Shown piece after piece: positions 25,733-34,924 of a stretch of 64,000 nt of DNA (position 1 is its first letter; every line of letters starts with the position of its first letter). A model generated the notes under the pieces. That model searched no databases, was not told the DNA's origin, and was given only the letters and a program-made list of their open reading frames with translations. The position numbers were made by a program, and so were the translations under genes. The stretch comes from an uncultured bacterium. GTDB taxonomy: Bacteria; Krumholzibacteriota; Krumholzibacteriia; LZORAL124-64-63. The DNA is taken from positions 372,001 through 436,000 of the forward strand of contig CALMJK010000005.1 of NCBI GenBank assembly GCA_937864225.1, read 5' to 3'.

Positions 25733-27042
25733 GACGCGTCGCGGCGGTGCTGCTCGGCCTGGGACTTGGCGCCGGCGTTCCGGGGAACGCCGGCGCCGGC
25801 GCGCCCGCGAGCGGACGGCTTGCCTGGTCGTACACGACGGCCGCCGGCTACGACACCTACGTGCAGAGGTTCCCGCTGGCCGGGACTGACACCACGGAGA
25901 CGGTCAGCGAATTCGACCTGACGCTGGGCGCCGAGGCGCGCACCGCCGGTCGCGCGCGGCAGCACTGGTGGCTGCGGCCCGAGCTGTCGGCGGGCACGGA
26001 GCTGACGCGCGAGCGCGTGGACTTGGGCTGGCAATATCGACCCGATTCTCTCGCGGCGGTCCTGCGCCTCGACGCCCGCTGGCAAGCCCGCCAATACCGC
26101 GGCGGCACGCGGTACAGCTTGAGCAGCGACGCGCAGGGGGGGCGGCTGGAGGCGCGGGCGAACCTTGCCCCGCGCGGCCGGCGGGCGCTCGAGACTCGCC
26201 TCCACGGTTCGTATCTGCGCCATGCCGAGCCGGCGACGCTGACGCTGGATCAGAACGAAGTGGGAGGCGGACTGTTCTGGAAGTCCGGGCAGGACGCGCA
26301 GCGGCAATTCCTGCTCGGCGCGCGGCTCGCGCGGCGGACGTACCCGGACTCGACCGCGGTGGACCGCACGATCGCGGCCCTGGAGGGGGAGCTCGACACC
26401 GCGGGGTTCTCGGCCACCGGACTGCGGGCCTGGCTGCACTGCGAGCGCCGGACCATCCGCGACGAATCGGCGCGTCCCTCCGCCTGGGCCAGTTGGAGCA
26501 GCTTCGACTGGCTGATCCCGGCCGGACCGGCGCGCCTGTCCGTCGAACTGCAAATCGAGCGCTGGGACTACGACGCCGAGAGCAGCGCCTGGTTCGATTC
26601 CTGGCGCCTCGGCGGCGCCGTGCTGTACCGGAGCGGGCAGCCCGGCGCGGGGACGAGCTGGCTGGCCGGCCTCGCGGCGGAGCGACTTGACGCGGACAGC
26701 CAAGCCTCCGAAACCTACAGTCAGGCCGGGGTGCGCGTGGGCTGCGAGGCGTGGGGCCGGCGCTTGATCGGCTCGGGCACGCTGGAGGTCGGCCGGCGCG
26801 ATTACACCTGGCAGGCGGACGCGAGCGCGACCGACGAGAGCAACCTGCTGGGCACGACCCTGGACGAGTTCGATCTCTACTCCGACTTCACCTACTGGCG
26901 CCTGGCGCTCAACGCCTCCTGGCGCCTGACCGACCGTCTTTCCCTCGACCTCGCCGCTCACTGCGAACCCGAAAGCCACACGGAGCCGGCGGACGACTCC
27001 ACGGTCGGCTTCGGGCACGCGCGCCTGGCGTGGCGGTGGTGA
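25729..27042 (+). CDS. Outer-membrane beta-barrel-like protein
   Basis: This 437-residue protein starts with a signal peptide (RRVAAVLLGLGLGAG, cleavage near AGAG). The mature chain alternates polar and hydrophobic residues in many strands rich in Trp, Arg, Tyr and Leu, and ends ARLAWRW, the aromatic ending expected of outer-membrane barrels. No known substrate motif is seen. The start is GTG at 25729, overlapping the previous stop (GTGA) with GGAGAG upstream, which fits the signal peptide. It is co-transcribed with the helical secreted protein under the sigma54 promoter. Together they may form an envelope assembly or export pair. Barrel fold is inferred from pattern, not homology. Confidence 0.75.
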   Translation: MRRVAAVLLGLGLGAGVPGNAGAGAPASGRLAWSYTTAAGYDTYVQRFPLAGTDTTETVSEFDLTLGAEARTAGRARQHWWLRPELSAGTELTRERVDLGWQYRPDSLAAVLRLDARWQARQYRGGTRYSLSSDAQGGRLEARANLAPRGRRALETRLHGSYLRHAEPATLTLDQNEVGGGLFWKSGQDAQRQFLLGARLARRTYPDSTAVDRTIAALEGELDTAGFSATGLRAWLHCERRTIRDESARPSAWASWSSFDWLIPAGPARLSVELQIERWDYDAESSAWFDSWRLGGAVLYRSGQPGAGTSWLAGLAAERLDADSQASETYSQAGVRVGCEAWGRRLIGSGTLEVGRRDYTWQADASATDESNLLGTTLDEFDLYSDFTYWRLALNASWRLTDRLSLDLAAHCEPESHTEPADDSTVGFGHARLAWRW

Positions 27043-27112
27043 GCGACCCGTCGCCGCGATCCGGTGGCCCGCGCCCGCCCGGCCGCTTATCTTTCCCGGC
27101 GGAGGTTCGACC

Positions 27113-27772
27113 ATGTCCGCCCGACGTCCCGCGACGTACACCGTAGGCGAGGAGATCGCGCACAGCGTCACGCACGGAGCTGGCGCCGCGCTGAGCGCGC
27201 TGGGGCTCGTGCTGCTCGTCGTGCGGGCGGTGCGGGCGGGGGATGCCTGGAGCGTCGTCGGCGTCGCGATCTTCGGCGCGACGCTCGTGCTGCTCTACGT
27301 CTCGTCGACGATCTACCACGCGCTGGGGCGGCCGCGCGCGCGCCGACTGTTCCGAATTTTCGATCACGCGGCGATCCATCTGCTCATCGCCGGCACGTAC
27401 ACGCCCTTTCTGCTCGTGAGCCTGCGAGGGCCCTGGGGCTGGAGCATGTTGGGCGTCGTGTGGGGCTTGGCGGCGGCGGGCGTGGTCTTCAAGGCGTTCT
27501 CGGCGGGACGGTTCCGCCTGGTCTCGACCCTGATCTACCTGGGATCGGGCTGGCTCTGCGTGATCGCGATCAAGCCCTTGCTGCACAGCGTGCCCGCGGC
27601 CGGCCTGCTCTGGCTGCTCGCCGGCGGGCTGGCCTATTCGGTCGGCACGACGTTCTACCTCTGGCGGCGGCTGCGCTACCATCACGCCATCTGGCACCTG
27701 TTCGTGCTCGCCGGTTCGGGCTGTCACTTCTGGGCCATTTACAGATACGTGGTGGCGCCGACCCTGGTCTGA
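27113..27772 (+). CDS. trhA: Hemolysin III / PAQR-family membrane protein
   Basis: This 219-residue protein has seven membrane segments and family landmarks: EEIAHSVTHGAGA near the start, STIYHAL, a FDHAAIHLLIAGTYTPF segment and a final HAIWHLFVLAGSGCHF. The conserved Asp and His residues would bind zinc as in PAQR receptors. Despite the name it is not known to act as a toxin in most bacteria; the Bacillus/E. coli members affect membrane energetics and fluidity. The ATG has GGAGG upstream. A weak promoter-like element (GTGGCC, then TATCTT at 27088-27093) precedes it. It is separate from the envelope operon by 70 bp. Confidence 0.92.
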   Translation: MSARRPATYTVGEEIAHSVTHGAGAALSALGLVLLVVRAVRAGDAWSVVGVAIFGATLVLLYVSSTIYHALGRPRARRLFRIFDHAAIHLLIAGTYTPFLLVSLRGPWGWSMLGVVWGLAAAGVVFKAFSAGRFRLVSTLIYLGSGWLCVIAIKPLLHSVPAAGLLWLLAGGLAYSVGTTFYLWRRLRYHHAIWHLFVLAGSGCHFWAIYRYVVAPTLV

Positions 27773-27785
27773 ACCGGCTGTGCGC

Positions 27786-27814
27786 TTGCCGGCTCGGCCG
27801 GGACGTGCCATAAG
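27786..27814 (+). promoter_or_regulatory. Sigma70-type promoter for the methyltransferase gene
   Basis: TTGCCG (27786-27791) and CATAAG (27809-27814) are separated by 17 bases. It begins 14 bases after the trhA stop and 72 bases after its -10 lies the start at 27886. The form matches the other TTGnC-type candidates in the window. Confidence 0.5.
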
Positions 27815-27885
27815 TTGGGCCCGCCGGCGGGCGTGCCGGCGCCGCGCGGGCAGCCTTGCCTGACGGTCGAACTGCCGGAGTCTGA

Positions 27886-28686
27886 ATGTCCGTTTGGTCC
27901 TTCGCGCGCGCGACCCTCCTGAACCGCGATTCCCCGGCGTGCGCCTGGAAACAGCCGGGCCAGGCGGCGCGTCTCGTGCTGGGCGCCGCGCGCAACGCCC
28001 TGACGACCGCCCAGGAGCGGGCGCTGCCCGGCGGCGCGCGCGAATGCCCGATCTGCGGCTGGCGCGGGAGACGTTTCCGCACCTTCCTGTCCGCGGACGA
28101 GGTCTTACCGGACTGCGTGTGCCCGGCCTGCCGCTCGTTCGATCGGCATCGGTTGATCGCGATCGCGCTGCGCCGGGAGCTGGACGCGAGCCGGCCGCGG
28201 CCCGCCGTCTTGCTGGCCTTCGCCCAGTCCGGCTGTCTGCAGGATTTCCTGGCGCGGGAGGGAGCCGGGCGCTGCTTCCGGGCCGACTTCGGGCGGGGGC
28301 CGTTCGGCGTGGATTTCGTGACCGATCTGCGCGAGGCGGGGGTGGCCGGCAATTCCGTCGACTGGCTCCTCTGCAGCCATGTCCTCGAGCACATCGCCGA
28401 ATTGCATCCCTGCCTGACCGAGATGGCGCGCATGTTGCGGCCGGGCGGCATGGCCTGGATCCAGATCCCCGTCGAGCCCGGCATCGCGACGAGCCGGCGC
28501 ATCGCGGTCGATCCTCACCACGACCATGCCCACGCCTGGCAGTTCGGAACCGACGTGGCGGAACTGCTCAGGCGGCCCGAATGGGACGTGGAGGAACGGG
28601 ACTGGTCCGCCGTGCTCGATCCCGCCCAGGCCCGTCGCTACGGAATCGCGCCGGACGAACGGTATTGGCGGCTGGTTCGCCTCTGA
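27886..28686 (+). CDS. Class I SAM-dependent methyltransferase with N-terminal zinc ribbon
   Basis: This 266-residue protein has an N-terminal zinc-binding pair (CPICGWRG and CPACRSFDRHR near residues 55-85) followed by a Rossmann-like methyltransferase core. Core signs are DWLLCSHVLEHIAE, typical of motif III/IV, and MLRPGGMAWIQIPVEP for motif V/VI. The glycine-rich SAM loop is degenerate (LLAFAQSGCLQDFL), so binding may be altered. Proteins of this layout often act on glycans or small molecules, but the substrate is unknown. It has its own promoter-like element at 27786-27814. proS follows after 123 bp. Confidence 0.85.
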   Translation: MSVWSFARATLLNRDSPACAWKQPGQAARLVLGAARNALTTAQERALPGGARECPICGWRGRRFRTFLSADEVLPDCVCPACRSFDRHRLIAIALRRELDASRPRPAVLLAFAQSGCLQDFLAREGAGRCFRADFGRGPFGVDFVTDLREAGVAGNSVDWLLCSHVLEHIAELHPCLTEMARMLRPGGMAWIQIPVEPGIATSRRIAVDPHHDHAHAWQFGTDVAELLRRPEWDVEERDWSAVLDPAQARRYGIAPDERYWRLVRL

Positions 28687-28809
28687 GGCCGCGGCGCGCG
28701 CCAAGGCCCAATCGCGGCAGGGCTTGCGCCCCTTTCGCGCCCGCTGGGCGGGTATTATCTTGACGGCGCCGGGGCGGTGTCCCCCGGCCTTCCTTCTGAA
28801 AGGGCAGGC

Positions 28810-30288
28810 ATGGCCGAGATCACCAGGCGCGCCGACGATTACAGTCGCTGGTACCAGGACGTCATCCAGGCGGCCGAACTGGCCGACTACAGCCCGGTGC
28901 GGGGCTGCATGGTGATTCGCCCCAACGGTTACGCCATCTGGGAGAACATCCAGCGCGTGCTGGACGATCGCTTCAAGGAGTTGGGGCACGTCAACGCCTA
29001 CTTCCCTCTCCTGATCCCCAAGAGTTTCCTGGCGCGCGAAGCGGCCCACGTCGAGGGTTTCGCCAAGGAGTGCGCCATCGTCACGCACAGCCGTCTCAAG
29101 ACGGTGCTGGTCGACGGGAAGACGACCGTCGTGCCCGACCCGGAATCGAGGCTGGAAGAAGAGCTGATCATCCGGCCCACCAGCGAGACCGTGATCTGGG
29201 ACATGTACCGCAAGTGGATCCAGAGCTACCGCGACCTGCCCATCCTGATCAACCAATGGGCGAACGTCGTGCGGTGGGAGATGCGCACGCGGCTGTTCCT
29301 GCGCACGACCGAGTTTCTGTGGCAGGAGGGGCATACGGCGCACGCGACCGCCGCGGAGGCGCGCGAGGAAGCGCTGCGGATGCTCGAGGTGTACCGCTGG
29401 TTCTACGAGGAGGTCATGGCCGCGCCCGTCATCGCCGGGGCCAAGACCGCCAACGAACGCTTCGCCGGCGCCGTCGAGACCTATTCGGTCGAGGCCATGA
29501 TGCAGGACCGCAAGGCGCTGCAGGGAGCCACCAGCCACGATCTCGGGCAGAACTTCGCGCGCGCCTTCGACGTGACGTTCCAGGACGCCGAGGGCGCCCG
29601 CGACTTCGTCTGGGCCACAAGTTGGGGCCTGTCGACCCGCTCGATCGGCGCCTTGATCATGACGCACAGCGACGACAACGGTCTGGTGCTGCCGCCGCGC
29701 CTGGCCTGGCGCAAGGCTGTCGTCGTGCCGATCTGGAAGAACGACGGCGAGATGTCCGCGACGGTTGAAGCGGGACGCGCCCTGGCGGCCGCGCTCAAAC
29801 CCGTGGCGGGCGTCGTGCCGGTCGACGATCGCGACAAGCTGCGGCCCGGGGGCAAGTACACGGAGTGGGAGCAGCGCGGCGTGCCGGTCCGCTTCGAGAT
29901 CGGCCCGCGCGACGTCGCCGCGGCGCAGTGCGTGATGGTCTCGCGTCACGACCGCAAGAAGACACCGGTGCCGTTGGCGGGCGCCGCCCGGGCGCTGGCC
30001 GACGAGTTGGCGAGGATCCAGGCGGATCTGCTGCGCTTGGCCCAGGGGCGCCGCGAGTCCGCCACCGTGCGGCTCGAGCGGTGGGACGACTTCCGCGCGT
30101 TGTACGAGGCCGAAGGGGGTTTCGCCTGGTGCCACTGGTGCGGCGACGGGGCGTGTGAAGCCCGGATCCAGGAGGAAACCAAGGTCTCGATCCGGAACAT
30201 CCCGCTCGACCGCGAGGCCGAGACCGGCGCCTGCATCCGGTGCGGGCGGCCGTCCGCGGGGCGGGTCGTTTTCGCGCAGGCGTACTAG
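28810..30288 (+). CDS. proS: Proline--tRNA ligase, archaeal/eukaryotic-like short form
   Basis: This 492-residue class II synthetase charges tRNA(Pro). Motif 2 and 3 regions are visible (TEFLWQEGHTAHAT and SWGLSTRSIGALIMTHSDDNG), as is the acceptor pocket IIRPTSETVIW. It lacks the editing insertion of the long bacterial ProS and carries the C-terminal zinc-binding domain of the short form, with CHWCGDGAC and CIRCGRP. Length fits that type (about 480). The ATG at 28810 is preferred over one at 28777 because conserved sequence starts there. TATTAT at 28753-28758 may be a -10 box. This form is common in several bacterial phyla, so transfer is not implied. Confidence 0.95.
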   Translation: MAEITRRADDYSRWYQDVIQAAELADYSPVRGCMVIRPNGYAIWENIQRVLDDRFKELGHVNAYFPLLIPKSFLAREAAHVEGFAKECAIVTHSRLKTVLVDGKTTVVPDPESRLEEELIIRPTSETVIWDMYRKWIQSYRDLPILINQWANVVRWEMRTRLFLRTTEFLWQEGHTAHATAAEAREEALRMLEVYRWFYEEVMAAPVIAGAKTANERFAGAVETYSVEAMMQDRKALQGATSHDLGQNFARAFDVTFQDAEGARDFVWATSWGLSTRSIGALIMTHSDDNGLVLPPRLAWRKAVVVPIWKNDGEMSATVEAGRALAAALKPVAGVVPVDDRDKLRPGGKYTEWEQRGVPVRFEIGPRDVAAAQCVMVSRHDRKKTPVPLAGAARALADELARIQADLLRLAQGRRESATVRLERWDDFRALYEAEGGFAWCHWCGDGACEARIQEETKVSIRNIPLDREAETGACIRCGRPSAGRVVFAQAY

Positions 30289-30327
30289 GCCGAGGCCGGG
30301 CGCCGCGCCAAGAGGGGGCGATCAAGC

Positions 30328-31233
30328 ATGCATACGCCAGGGGAAGGCGAGGAGATCGGGCGCCGGATGCGCCTGAACGTGGGCCTCGCCGAAATGCTCA
30401 AGGGCGGCGTCATCATGGACGTCACCAACGCCGATCAGGCGGAAATCGCGCAGCGGGCCGGCGCGACGGCCGTGATGGCGCTCGAGCGGATTCCCGCCGA
30501 CATCCGGGCGGATGGCGGGGTCGCGCGCATGTCGCAGCCGAGCATGATCCAGGAGATCAAGCAGGCCGTTTCGATTCCCGTCATGGCCAAGTGCCGCATC
30601 GGCCACTTCGCGGAGGCGCAGATCCTCGAGGCGCTGGGCGTCGATTTCATCGACGAATCGGAAGTGCTCACGCCGGCCGACGAGAAGCACCACATCGACA
30701 AGTGGGCCTTCAAGGTGCCCTTCGTGTGCGGCTGCCGCGACCTGGGCGAGGCGCTGCGCCGGATCGGCGAGGGAGCCGCCATGATCCGCACCAAGGGCGA
30801 GGCCGGCAGCGGCAACATCGTGGAGGCCGTGCGTCACATGCGGATGGTCCAGGAGGGCATCCGGCGGCTGGCGTCGCGCCGGCCGGACGAGCTGATGGCC
30901 GAGGCCAAGGATCTCGGCGCGCCGCTGCACGTCGTGCTCGAGACCGCGCGCCTGGGCCAGCTGCCGGTGCCGAACTTCGCGGCGGGCGGCGTGGCGACCC
31001 CGGCCGACGCGGCGCTCATGATGCAGTTGGGCGCCGAAGCCGTGTTCGTCGGCAGCGGCATCTTCAAGAGCAAGGATCCAGCGGCGCGCGCCGAGGCGAT
31101 CGTGCAGGCGGTCGCCCACTACGGCGATCCGCACAAACTGCTCGAGATCTCCATGAACCTGGGCGAAGCGATGCCCGGCCTGGAAATGGGCGCGATCCCG
31201 GACGGCGAGCGGCTCGCGACCCGGGGATGGTGA
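30328..31233 (+). CDS. pdxS: Pyridoxal 5'-phosphate synthase subunit PdxS
   Basis: This 301-residue TIM-barrel subunit makes pyridoxal phosphate from ribose 5-phosphate, glyceraldehyde 3-phosphate and ammonia supplied by PdxT. Family landmarks are [45 protein letters not shown] (containing a catalytic lysine) and [12 protein letters not shown] with the phosphate-binding loop. Length is usual. The first 14 residues are not conserved; an alternative ATG at residue 14 exists but the 30328 start has a purine-rich GAGGGGGCGA upstream. The stop overlaps the pdxT start. PLP made here would serve the decarboxylase at 35865, among others. Confidence 0.97.
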   Translation: MHTPGEGEEIGRRMRLNVGLAEMLKGGVIMDVTNADQAEIAQRAGATAVMALERIPADIRADGGVARMSQPSMIQEIKQAVSIPVMAKCRIGHFAEAQILEALGVDFIDESEVLTPADEKHHIDKWAFKVPFVCGCRDLGEALRRIGEGAAMIRTKGEAGSGNIVEAVRHMRMVQEGIRRLASRRPDELMAEAKDLGAPLHVVLETARLGQLPVPNFAAGGVATPADAALMMQLGAEAVFVGSGIFKSKDPAARAEAIVQAVAHYGDPHKLLEISMNLGEAMPGLEMGAIPDGERLATRGW

Positions 31234-31823
31234 CGGCGCCCATCGGCCTGCTCGCCCTGCAGGGCGATTTCGAACGGCACCGACAGGCGCTGAGCGCCCT
31301 TGGCGCGCCTTGCCGCCTCGTGCGGAGCCCCGCCGAACTGGCCGGCTGCGCGGGGCTGGTCCTTCCCGGCGGCGAATCCACGACCATGACGCGCCTGCTC
31401 GACCTGAGCGAACTGCGCGGGCCCGTGCGCGAGTTCGCCGGACGTCGGCCCGTGCTGGGCACCTGCGCCGGCCTCATCCTGCTCGCCTCGCGCCTCGTGG
31501 ATGAGGCGCCCGGCCACGGCGTCGCGCCGCTGGGCCTGCTCGACTGCGCGGTGCTCCGCAACGGATACGGGCGGCAGATCGACTCCTTCGAGCAGGATGT
31601 CGTATTGACGCCGCTCGACGGCTCGCCGGCGCCCTTTCCCGCCGTCTTCATCCGCGCGCCGCGCATCGTCGCGACGGGCCCCGGCTGCGAGATCGTGGCC
31701 CGATACGGCGACGAGCCGGTCGGCGTGCGGCAGGGGCGGCTGTTGGGCCTCGCTTTCCATCCCGAGCTCGTCGGCGACCGGCGCGTGCACGCCGCTTTCC
31801 TGGCCCTCTGCGCGGAGGTCTGA
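31227..31823 (+). CDS. pdxT: PdxT glutaminase subunit
   Basis: This 198-residue class I glutamine amidotransferase feeds ammonia to PdxS. The catalytic triad is visible: the nucleophile cysteine in [10 protein letters not shown], and the histidine and glutamate in AFHPEL. The oxyanion GGESTTM motif and GLLALQGDF start are typical. The ATG at 31227 lies inside the end of pdxS (overlap of seven bases); GTG at 31230 is an alternative. Together with pdxS it forms the DXP-independent route to vitamin B6. The next gene starts two bases after its stop, so it is likely co-transcribed. Confidence 0.96.
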   Translation: MVTAPIGLLALQGDFERHRQALSALGAPCRLVRSPAELAGCAGLVLPGGESTTMTRLLDLSELRGPVREFAGRRPVLGTCAGLILLASRLVDEAPGHGVAPLGLLDCAVLRNGYGRQIDSFEQDVVLTPLDGSPAPFPAVFIRAPRIVATGPGCEIVARYGDEPVGVRQGRLLGLAFHPELVGDRRVHAAFLALCAEV

Positions 31824-31824
31824 C

Positions 31825-32637
31825 GTGGTTTCGCGGGCGGTGGCGGCCGTCCTGGTCGCGCTGGCGCTGGCGGCGACCGGTCCCGTGGAGAGGGATCGCC
31901 CCACGCGTCCGCGGCAAAGCGCTGCTCTCGCGGACGGTTCCGGACCCGAGGTGCGCGATCCGTTGTTCGCCTTCCTGATCGCCGTGGCGGAGGGCGATTC
32001 GCTGGGCGTCTGGGACCGGCAGGCGCTGCGGGCGCGCGTGGAGGCCGCCGGGCGGCCGACGCGGTTGCCGCTGGAGCGAGTGGTCGAGATCGAGCGCCGC
32101 GCCGCCGAGCTTGGGGAGATCGAGGCGTGGTCGGGCGCGCGTGTGACGCGCGTGTGGCGCGTCGAACTGGACGCCGATCTCGACGAGCCGATGCCCTGGA
32201 GCATCCTCGGCTACCATCCCGGCTCGCTGCGGCTCTCGCGGGAGCTCCTGTTGAGCGAGTGGCGTCTGGGCGACGCCAACCTCACGGCCGTGCGCGGCGA
32301 CTCCACGCGCGTGTTTCCCTGCGCGGGAATCATCGTCTGGCGCATCGATCAGGGCTGGCTGGTGCTGGACGCCGACGGCTTCGTCGACCGGGTGCTTGGC
32401 GCCGCGCTGGACGACGCGTGGAACGACGGGCTGGCGCTCGCGCGCGTGGACGGCCGGCTCGTCGGGCTGGCCATGGGCACGGGGCGGGACGGCCGGCGCC
32501 TGTACGGTGAGTTCGACTTTCGCCGGGACAAGATCCTGGCGCACGGTCGCCCCGCCGCGCGCGCGCTCAGCGGCTGGTCCCGCGGCTGGCTGGGGCCCAG
32601 GCAGGGTTCGACGCGCCAGCCCTGGGCGCGGCCCTGA
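31825..32637 (+). CDS. Secreted protein of unknown function
   Basis: This 270-residue protein has a probable short signal peptide (AVAAVLVALALAATG). The mature part begins with a disordered, charged stretch, then a mixed alpha/beta region with HPGSLRLSRELLLSEWRLGDA and an end rich in basic residues and Trp. I recognise no domain. The start is GTG at 31825 with GGAGG eight bases upstream, only two bases after pdxT, so it is translated from the pdxST transcript. A link to vitamin B6 is not implied by sequence. A possible secreted or lipid-facing role remains open. Confidence 0.65.
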   Translation: MVSRAVAAVLVALALAATGPVERDRPTRPRQSAALADGSGPEVRDPLFAFLIAVAEGDSLGVWDRQALRARVEAAGRPTRLPLERVVEIERRAAELGEIEAWSGARVTRVWRVELDADLDEPMPWSILGYHPGSLRLSRELLLSEWRLGDANLTAVRGDSTRVFPCAGIIVWRIDQGWLVLDADGFVDRVLGAALDDAWNDGLALARVDGRLVGLAMGTGRDGRRLYGEFDFRRDKILAHGRPAARALSGWSRGWLGPRQGSTRQPWARP

Positions 32638-32657
32638 GCCGCTGACGCGCTTGCGGC

Positions 32658-32686
32658 TTGCCGGCCGGCCGCGGATCCCGCAGAAT
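32658..32686 (+). promoter_or_regulatory. Sigma70-type promoter for acylphosphatase gene
   Basis: TTGCCG (32658-32663), 17 bases, CAGAAT (32681-32686). It lies 58 bp upstream of the TTG start at 32745 and just after the preceding gene. Confidence 0.45.
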
Positions 32687-32744
32687 CCGCGTGGGGGTCC
32701 GTTTCCGCGTTCCGGGGCGATCGAGCCGCCAAGAGGGGGCGCTG

Positions 32745-33020
32745 TTGGCGGAGCGCGTCACCATCACGGTCAACGGCCTGGTCCAGGGCGTGGGCTTCCG
32801 CTGGCACGCACGCCGGCAGGCGACGCAGCTCGGGCTCGACGGCACGGTGCGCAATCTTCCCGACGGCAAGGTGCACATCGTGGTCGAAGGGGAGCGCGTC
32901 GCGCTCGAGCGGTTCCTGGCCTGGACGAGACGGGGGCCGTCGCGCGCCGAGGTGCGGGGCGTGGAGGCGGCGTGGGGGGAAGCCGAGGGACGGTTCGGCG
33001 GTTTCACGATCATCGGCTGA
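32745..33020 (+). CDS. acyP: Acylphosphatase
   Basis: This 91-residue enzyme hydrolyses acyl phosphates such as acetyl phosphate or 1,3-bisphosphoglycerate. The active-site signature GLVQGVGFRWHAR holds the phosphate-binding R19, and GTVRNLPDG holds N37, both at the family positions. The TTG start is chosen because it puts the conserved beta-strand VTITVNGLVQG at residues 5-15 and has GAGGGGGC upstream; an earlier in-frame start lies in the promoter. Since the window also encodes Pta and AckA, it could act on acetyl phosphate. The next gene begins 25 bp later with its own ribosome site. Confidence 0.92.
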   Translation: MAERVTITVNGLVQGVGFRWHARRQATQLGLDGTVRNLPDGKVHIVVEGERVALERFLAWTRRGPSRAEVRGVEAAWGEAEGRFGGFTIIG

Positions 33021-33045
33021 CCCGCCGCCGGGGGAGGGGTCGGGC

Positions 33046-34785
33046 GTGGAGACGGGCGTCGTCGTTCGGTCGGCCGCCGCGCTGCGCGCGGGGCTAGCGC
33101 GCCTCGACGGACGCGGGTACAAGGCCTACAAGGCGCTGCTCGGCGCCTACGATTTCCCGTCCTTCCGTCTGTGCGTCGACCACGTCCAGGCCGATCCTTT
33201 CGCCTCTCCGAGCCATTTGCGGGTGCGCGTGCACGCCGCCACGGCGGGCATTCCGCGGGAACTCTACCGCGATCGCACGCGGCGCGTGGCCTTGCAGGAT
33301 TTCCTGATCCGCGCCTTCGCCGAGGCCATCCGCGAGGTCGACGCCGAGCGCGGCGAACGGGCCCGCAACGGGCTGCTGGCCGTCGACTGCGGCGGCCAGG
33401 AGATCCTGGAGCGCAGCGCGGCCCGCCTCGGCAAGGGCGACGGTGAGGTCGAGATCCGCTGCGTGGCGGGGCTGCCCGGCGAGGGACGCCGGATCGCGGG
33501 CGAAGATGCCATCAGGCTGCTGTGCGAGGACCTGCCGCGGGTCGTCGAGCGCAGCCTGCTTTACCGCAATCTCTCCCGCCTGACCCTGCGGGGCTTCGTG
33601 GAGTGCGCGGAGGAGCAGGTCTGGCTGCGGCGGCAACTCGACGCCGCCGGTCTCGTGGCGTTCGTGGGCGATGGCGCTCTGCTGCCGCGCCGCAGCGGTT
33701 GCGACGACCGCCCGCTCGATCCGCGGCACGCCGTGCCGTTCGTCGCGCCGCCCTCGCTGCGCGTGAGCCTGGACACGCCCAACGGCGGCAGCATCTCGGG
33801 ACTGGGCATCCCGCGCGGCGTCACGTTGATCGTGGGGGGCGGCTTTCACGGCAAATCGACGCTGCTCAACGCGCTCGAGAGGGGCGTTTACAACCATGTG
33901 CCCGACGACGGCCGCGAGCGGGTCGTGACCGTGACGGGAGCCATGCGCGTGCGCGCCGAGGACGGGCGCTACGTGAACGGCGTGGACATCTCGCCGTTCA
34001 TCGGCAACCTGCCGGGCGGCGTCGACACTCGCCGTTTCTGCACCGAGAACGCCAGCGGATCGACGAGCCAGGCCGCCGGCATCGTCGAGGCGATCGAGTT
34101 GGGCGCCACCTGCCTGCTCATGGACGAGGACACGTGCGCCGCGAACTTCATGATTCGCGACGAACGGATGCAGGCGTTGGTCGCTCCCGACAAGGAGCCG
34201 ATCATTCCCTTCGTCGAGCGGGTGGCCGATCTCTATCGGGATCTGAACGTGTCGACGGTGCTCGTGATGGGCGGATCCGGGGCCTACTTCGCGGCGGCCA
34301 ACACCGTGATCATGATGGACGAATGGCGGGCGGTCGATCGCACGGCGGACGCGCGCGGCCTCGCGGGGCCCGCCCCGGCGCCGAGGCGGCTGGCGGTGGA
34401 AAATCTGCCGAGACGGGCGATCCGCCGCGTGCCGCACCCGGAGAGCATCGATCCCAGCCGCGGGCGGCGCGAGGTGAAAGTGAACGCGCGCTCCCTCCAC
34501 CGGCTGCAGTTCGGCGCGGTCGAAGTGGACCTGGCCGCCCTGACGCAACTGGTGGACGTCAGCCAGACGCGCGCCGTGGGGGAGATCCTGGTTTGCCTGC
34601 GCCGAAAGCTGATGGACGGGCAGTTGAGCCTCGTGGAACTGTTGGACCGCGTCTGCCGCGTGCTCGACACGGACGGGCTGGACGTCATCGCCGGGCGCCC
34701 AGTCGGCTATTTGGCGATGCCGCGCCGCCTCGAAATCGGCGCCGTGCTCAATCGCATGCGCGGCGTGAAATTCCGCCAGGCCTGA
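33046..34785 (+). CDS. Predicted ATPase of the ABC class
   Basis: This 579-residue protein matches the family named predicted ATPase of the ABC class (COG3044-type). The Walker A loop GGGFHGKST is at residues 264-272, and LMDEDTCAANFMIRD holds the Walker B acidic residues. LVMGGSGAYFAAANTVIMMDEW is the characteristic last core segment. No membrane or substrate-binding partner gene is adjacent, so it is not a classic transporter ATPase; the biochemical role of the family is not established. The start is GTG at 33046. A strong hairpin at 34841-34869 follows the stop and may end the transcript. Confidence 0.9.
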   Translation: METGVVVRSAAALRAGLARLDGRGYKAYKALLGAYDFPSFRLCVDHVQADPFASPSHLRVRVHAATAGIPRELYRDRTRRVALQDFLIRAFAEAIREVDAERGERARNGLLAVDCGGQEILERSAARLGKGDGEVEIRCVAGLPGEGRRIAGEDAIRLLCEDLPRVVERSLLYRNLSRLTLRGFVECAEEQVWLRRQLDAAGLVAFVGDGALLPRRSGCDDRPLDPRHAVPFVAPPSLRVSLDTPNGGSISGLGIPRGVTLIVGGGFHGKSTLLNALERGVYNHVPDDGRERVVTVTGAMRVRAEDGRYVNGVDISPFIGNLPGGVDTRRFCTENASGSTSQAAGIVEAIELGATCLLMDEDTCAANFMIRDERMQALVAPDKEPIIPFVERVADLYRDLNVSTVLVMGGSGAYFAAANTVIMMDEWRAVDRTADARGLAGPAPAPRRLAVENLPRRAIRRVPHPESIDPSRGRREVKVNARSLHRLQFGAVEVDLAALTQLVDVSQTRAVGEILVCLRRKLMDGQLSLVELLDRVCRVLDTDGLDVIAGRPVGYLAMPRRLEIGAVLNRMRGVKFRQA

Positions 34786-34840
34786 AGGCCGCGCGGACCG
34801 CCCTGGCGAAAGCGGTCGGCCCTGGCGATATTTGCCGCTC

Positions 34841-34869
34841 CGGGCCGGGCGCCGCGACGGCGCGGCCCG
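34841..34869 (+). terminator. Hairpin with short T run after the ABC-class ATPase gene
   Basis: CGGGCCG plus CGCCG pair with CGGCG plus CGGCCCG, with a two-base bulge and three-base loop; TTTT follows at 34880-34883. This is compatible with an intrinsic terminator, although the T run is displaced by ten bases. Confidence 0.45.
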
Positions 34870-34924
34870 CGAGGGAGTGTTTTATGCTCACCGCTTGGCG
34901 CGCGCGGCCCGCGGCCGCCGGGTC

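Noticed and set aside
27113-27772. Hemolysin toxin
   Set aside because: The family name is historical. The sequence is a seven-helix PAQR-type membrane protein and nothing here suggests secretion or lysis.
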